The position numbers and the translations under genes are program-made. A DNA stretch of 64,000 bases from Methylobacterium terricola (GTDB taxonomy: Bacteria > Pseudomonadota > Alphaproteobacteria > Rhizobiales > Beijerinckiaceae): contig NZ_VDDA01000007.1 of the NCBI RefSeq assembly GCF_006151805.1, positions 1 through 64,000 on the forward strand. The letters are read 5' to 3'. Within the stretch, counting starts at the first letter, position 1; every line of letters begins with the position of its first letter. This document shows positions 60,725 to 64,000 of the stretch, one piece after another. Under the pieces are notes generated by a model, which worked only from the letters and a program-made list of their open reading frames with translations, was not told where the DNA came from and searched no databases.

Positions 60725-61927
60725 TCAGCGCTGCTCGGTGGAGGCGGGTGCGGCCGGCGCCCCGGCCCCGGCGGCCGCCATCGTGGTGGTCTCGAACGGC
60801 ACCGCCGCGACCTTGGTGCCGGCGACGATCTTCTGGAAGCCCTCGGCGACGACCCGGTCGCCCTCCTTCAGCCCGTCGCGGATCACCCACTGGCCCTCGA
60901 CCACCGGACCGACCTCGACCGGCTGGAGCACCACCTTGTCGCCTTCCCCGACGAGCCAGACCTGGGCGCGGCCGTCGTTCGAGCGCTGCACCGCCTGCTG
61001 GGGCACCGCGATGGCGTCGGAATCGATGCCCTGCTTGATGCGCGCGCGCACATACATGCCGGGGAACAGCTCGCCGTGCGGGTTCGGGACGACGGCGCGC
61101 AGGGTCACCTGCCCGGTGCTCGGATCGGCGGTCACGTCGGAGAACAGCAGCCGGCCGGGCTCGGGGTAGAGCGAGCCGTCATCCATGATCACCCGGACGC
61201 TCGCCACGTCGGCGGCGAGGCGGTCGAGCTCGCCGCTGGCGAGGTCGCGGCGCAGCTTGTTCAGCTCGCCGACCGACTGGGTGATGTCGACGTAGATCGG
61301 GTCGAGCTGCTGGATCGTCGCCAGGTTGCTGGCACCGCCCTGCTCGACGAGGGCGCCCTCGGTCACCAGCGCCCGGCCGATGCGGCCCGAGATCGGCGCC
61401 CGCACGTCCGTGTAGCCGAGGTTGAGCTGCGCCCGGTCGCGGGCCGCCTTGGCGCCGGCGACCTCGGCCTCGGCCTGCTTCTGGGCCGCGAAGGCGGCGT
61501 CGTACTGGGCCTGGCTCGCGGTCTGGCGGGAGAGCAGGGTCTCCAGGCGCTCGGCCTGCTGGCGGGTCAGCACCAGGGCGGCCTCGGCCTTGGCGAGCGT
61601 CGCCTCGGCGCTGGCGAGGTCGGCGCGGAACGGCATCGGGTCGATCTTGTAGAGGATGTCGCCCTCCTTGACCTGGCTGCCCTGCTCGAAGGTGCGCTTG
61701 ACGACGAGGCCGGCGACCCGGGCCCGGACCTCGGCGATGCGGGTCGGGGCGGCGCGGCCCGGCAGGTCGCGTTCGTAGGGGATCGGCTGGTGCCGGACCG
61801 TCACGATCGAGACCTCCGGCGGGGCGGCGGGAGCCGCGGGCGCGGCGGCCTGCTGGGCCGGCTTGCAGGCGGCGAGCCCGAGGAAGAGGGCGGTCGCTCC
61901 GAGGAGGATGCGGCGGCGTTGGATCAC
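60725..61927 (-). CDS. RND efflux periplasmic adaptor subunit (lipoprotein)
   Basis: Membrane-fusion protein of 400 aa from the GTG at 61927. A lipobox LGLAAC places the lipidated Cys at 21. A Pro/Ala linker, the lipoyl-like barrel-sandwich ([27 protein letters not shown]), a helical hairpin (~100-185, Ala/Glu-rich) and beta-barrel domains ([12 protein letters not shown]) follow in the MexA/AcrA order. It forms the operon with the RND permease. An upstream ATG frame start is antisense-rich and not credible. Confidence 0.93.
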   Translation of the reverse strand: MIQRRRILLGATALFLGLAACKPAQQAAAPAAPAAPPEVSIVTVRHQPIPYERDLPGRAAPTRIAEVRARVAGLVVKRTFEQGSQVKEGDILYKIDPMPFRADLASAEATLAKAEAALVLTRQQAERLETLLSRQTASQAQYDAAFAAQKQAEAEVAGAKAARDRAQLNLGYTDVRAPISGRIGRALVTEGALVEQGGASNLATIQQLDPIYVDITQSVGELNKLRRDLASGELDRLAADVASVRVIMDDGSLYPEPGRLLFSDVTADPSTGQVTLRAVVPNPHGELFPGMYVRARIKQGIDSDAIAVPQQAVQRSNDGRAQVWLVGEGDKVVLQPVEVGPVVEGQWVIRDGLKEGDRVVAEGFQKIVAGTKVAAVPFETTTMAAAGAGAPAAPASTEQR

Positions 61928-62218
61928 GGGTCGGTCTTTCCTGCACGCTGGGGAGGCCGCCGGGCACGTCGCGCCGCGGGGCATCCCGGCCCGGGAGGGC
62001 CAAAGGGGAATCGGACCGTCGAGGGGCCACAGGGCCGCCGAGACGTCGGACGAGGCTCGCGATGGGAACGCGTCGCGGCTCGAACGGATCATGGGGGAAC
62101 GCACGCCGGATCCGCTGCCGACGCGCGCACGGCGTCGGTGCTCGAGGCGCGCAGGGTTCCGGGGCGTCGGTACGACGGCGCGGCCGCACCCGGGACGGGG
62201 CGACGGCCATCCTCGGGC

Positions 62219-62587
62219 TCAGGCCTTCGGTGGGCGCTCCGGCAGGGCGGCACCCTCGCGCACCAGGGAGCCGAGGCGGCGCGGCGGCATCAGCGTGGCG
62301 CCGCTCGCCCCCGGACCGTCTCCCGGGCAGGCGAGGTTCATGCTGGCGGCGCCCCCATCGTCCGGCCTCGGATTGTCGACCCCGCCGGCGGTGAGGGTGC
62401 AGGCCGGCGCCTTGACCCAGTGGGCGTGCAGGCTCGCCATCGGCGAGGCGCCCTGGGCCGCCCGCAGCACCGGCCCGGGACGGCCGCCCGCGGCGTCCGC
62501 CGCCGACACCGCCAGAATGGCGAGGCCGAGGCCGAGGAAGGCGGTCGCGCAGAGCCGCGCGAGAGATGTCCAGAAACGACCGGTCAC
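62219..62587 (-). CDS. Small exported protein with four cysteines
   Basis: 122 aa. A signal peptide of about 33 residues ([25 protein letters not shown]) is clear. The mature part is Pro/Gly-rich with two Cys ([10 protein letters not shown] and NLACPGDG) that might form a disulfide, and a basic C-terminus. It is 291 bp upstream of the RND adaptor on the same strand and may belong to its leader region. No family is recognised. Confidence 0.55.
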   Translation of the reverse strand: MTGRFWTSLARLCATAFLGLGLAILAVSAADAAGGRPGPVLRAAQGASPMASLHAHWVKAPACTLTAGGVDNPRPDDGGAASMNLACPGDGPGASGATLMPPRRLGSLVREGAALPERPPKA

Positions 62588-62740
62588 AGAGCGGGACAGT
62601 GGGGGTTCCGACCGCGCCGCACAAGACGCCGCGACATTCTGTCAGGACCCCGACATGGTCCGGGCGACACCGCGCGGGGGCTTGATCGCCCCCGCACTCC
62701 GCCGTACCGGTTTTTCGAAACATCGATCGGGAGAAGCCTC

Positions 62741-63955
<1,215 letters not shown>

Positions 63956-64000
63956 GGCGCGGGGCTCCTCCGCGGCGGGGCGACGCAGGGACGCCTCGCT

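Noticed and set aside
57456..61169. A 1237-codon open frame opposite the RND permease and adaptor
   Set aside because: It is antisense to two clearly recognisable genes, has His/Asp/Arg-rich non-family composition and no domain. Such frames are common in high-GC DNA.

Overview
The window is chromosomal DNA from a GC-rich alphaproteobacterium, most likely Methylobacterium or a close relative (Methylobacteriaceae/Methylorubrum). The pointers are an alphaproteobacterial rRNA operon tail (23S 3' end, 5S, initiator tRNA), a MucR/Ros regulator, a ppx/gppA-rlmE pair, HWE-type histidine kinase signalling and, above all, an FDH3-type membrane formate dehydrogenase cluster of the kind known from methylotrophic Methylobacterium. 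No phage, integrase, transposase or CRISPR array was seen. Long open frames opposite real genes are GC artefacts.

Layout. 1-460: end of an rRNA operon with terminator. 463-8600: AlaX editing enzyme, a lone receiver protein, a NitT/TauT-type ABC importer, Ppx/GppA, RlmE, a VOC protein and a MucR regulator whose zinc ligands are replaced. 9000-12400: RecQ and RecF. 12500-16600: CsaA, an orphan UreG with an unknown partner, an MFS exporter and an alpha/beta hydrolase. 16700-19400: an anchored coiled-coil protein and a TAXI-type binding protein, followed by a composite palindromic repeat. 19800-25900: a six-gene branched-chain amino acid (or amide/urea-like) ABC operon with two tandem paralogous binding proteins. 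26000-32600: acyltransferase, DUF4142 protein, modB-modC without modA, then a GST-aldolase-esterase operon.

32700-44900 is the centrepiece: a twelve-gene minus-strand operon with formate dehydrogenase alpha (Cys form, Tat signal), beta and gamma subunits, a TorD-like chaperone, a small Tat protein, four poorly characterised proteins (DUF3306, DUF3305, DUF6352 and DUF6505 types), a biotin/lipoate-ligase-like protein lacking the usual catalytic loop, and two small exported proteins. It is divergent from a 4Fe-4S polyferredoxin gene. The molybdenum supply genes elsewhere in the window (modBC, mobB, three moeA-like genes including a MoeA-periplasmic-binding-domain fusion) fit the needs of this metalloenzyme.

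44900-64000: a two-gene unit encoding a HEPN-like (R-x4-H) protein and an unknown partner, a WD40-cytochrome c fusion, a CobW/ZigA zinc GTPase behind a Zur-like operator, the moeA/mobB block, an HWE kinase with receiver, a pentapeptide-repeat protein, an RND efflux pair and a PcaF-like thiolase. The best candidates for under-described biology are the formate dehydrogenase accessory set, the HEPN pair, the triple MoeA block and the palindromic repeats that appear to have become coding sequence inside the DUF3306 gene.
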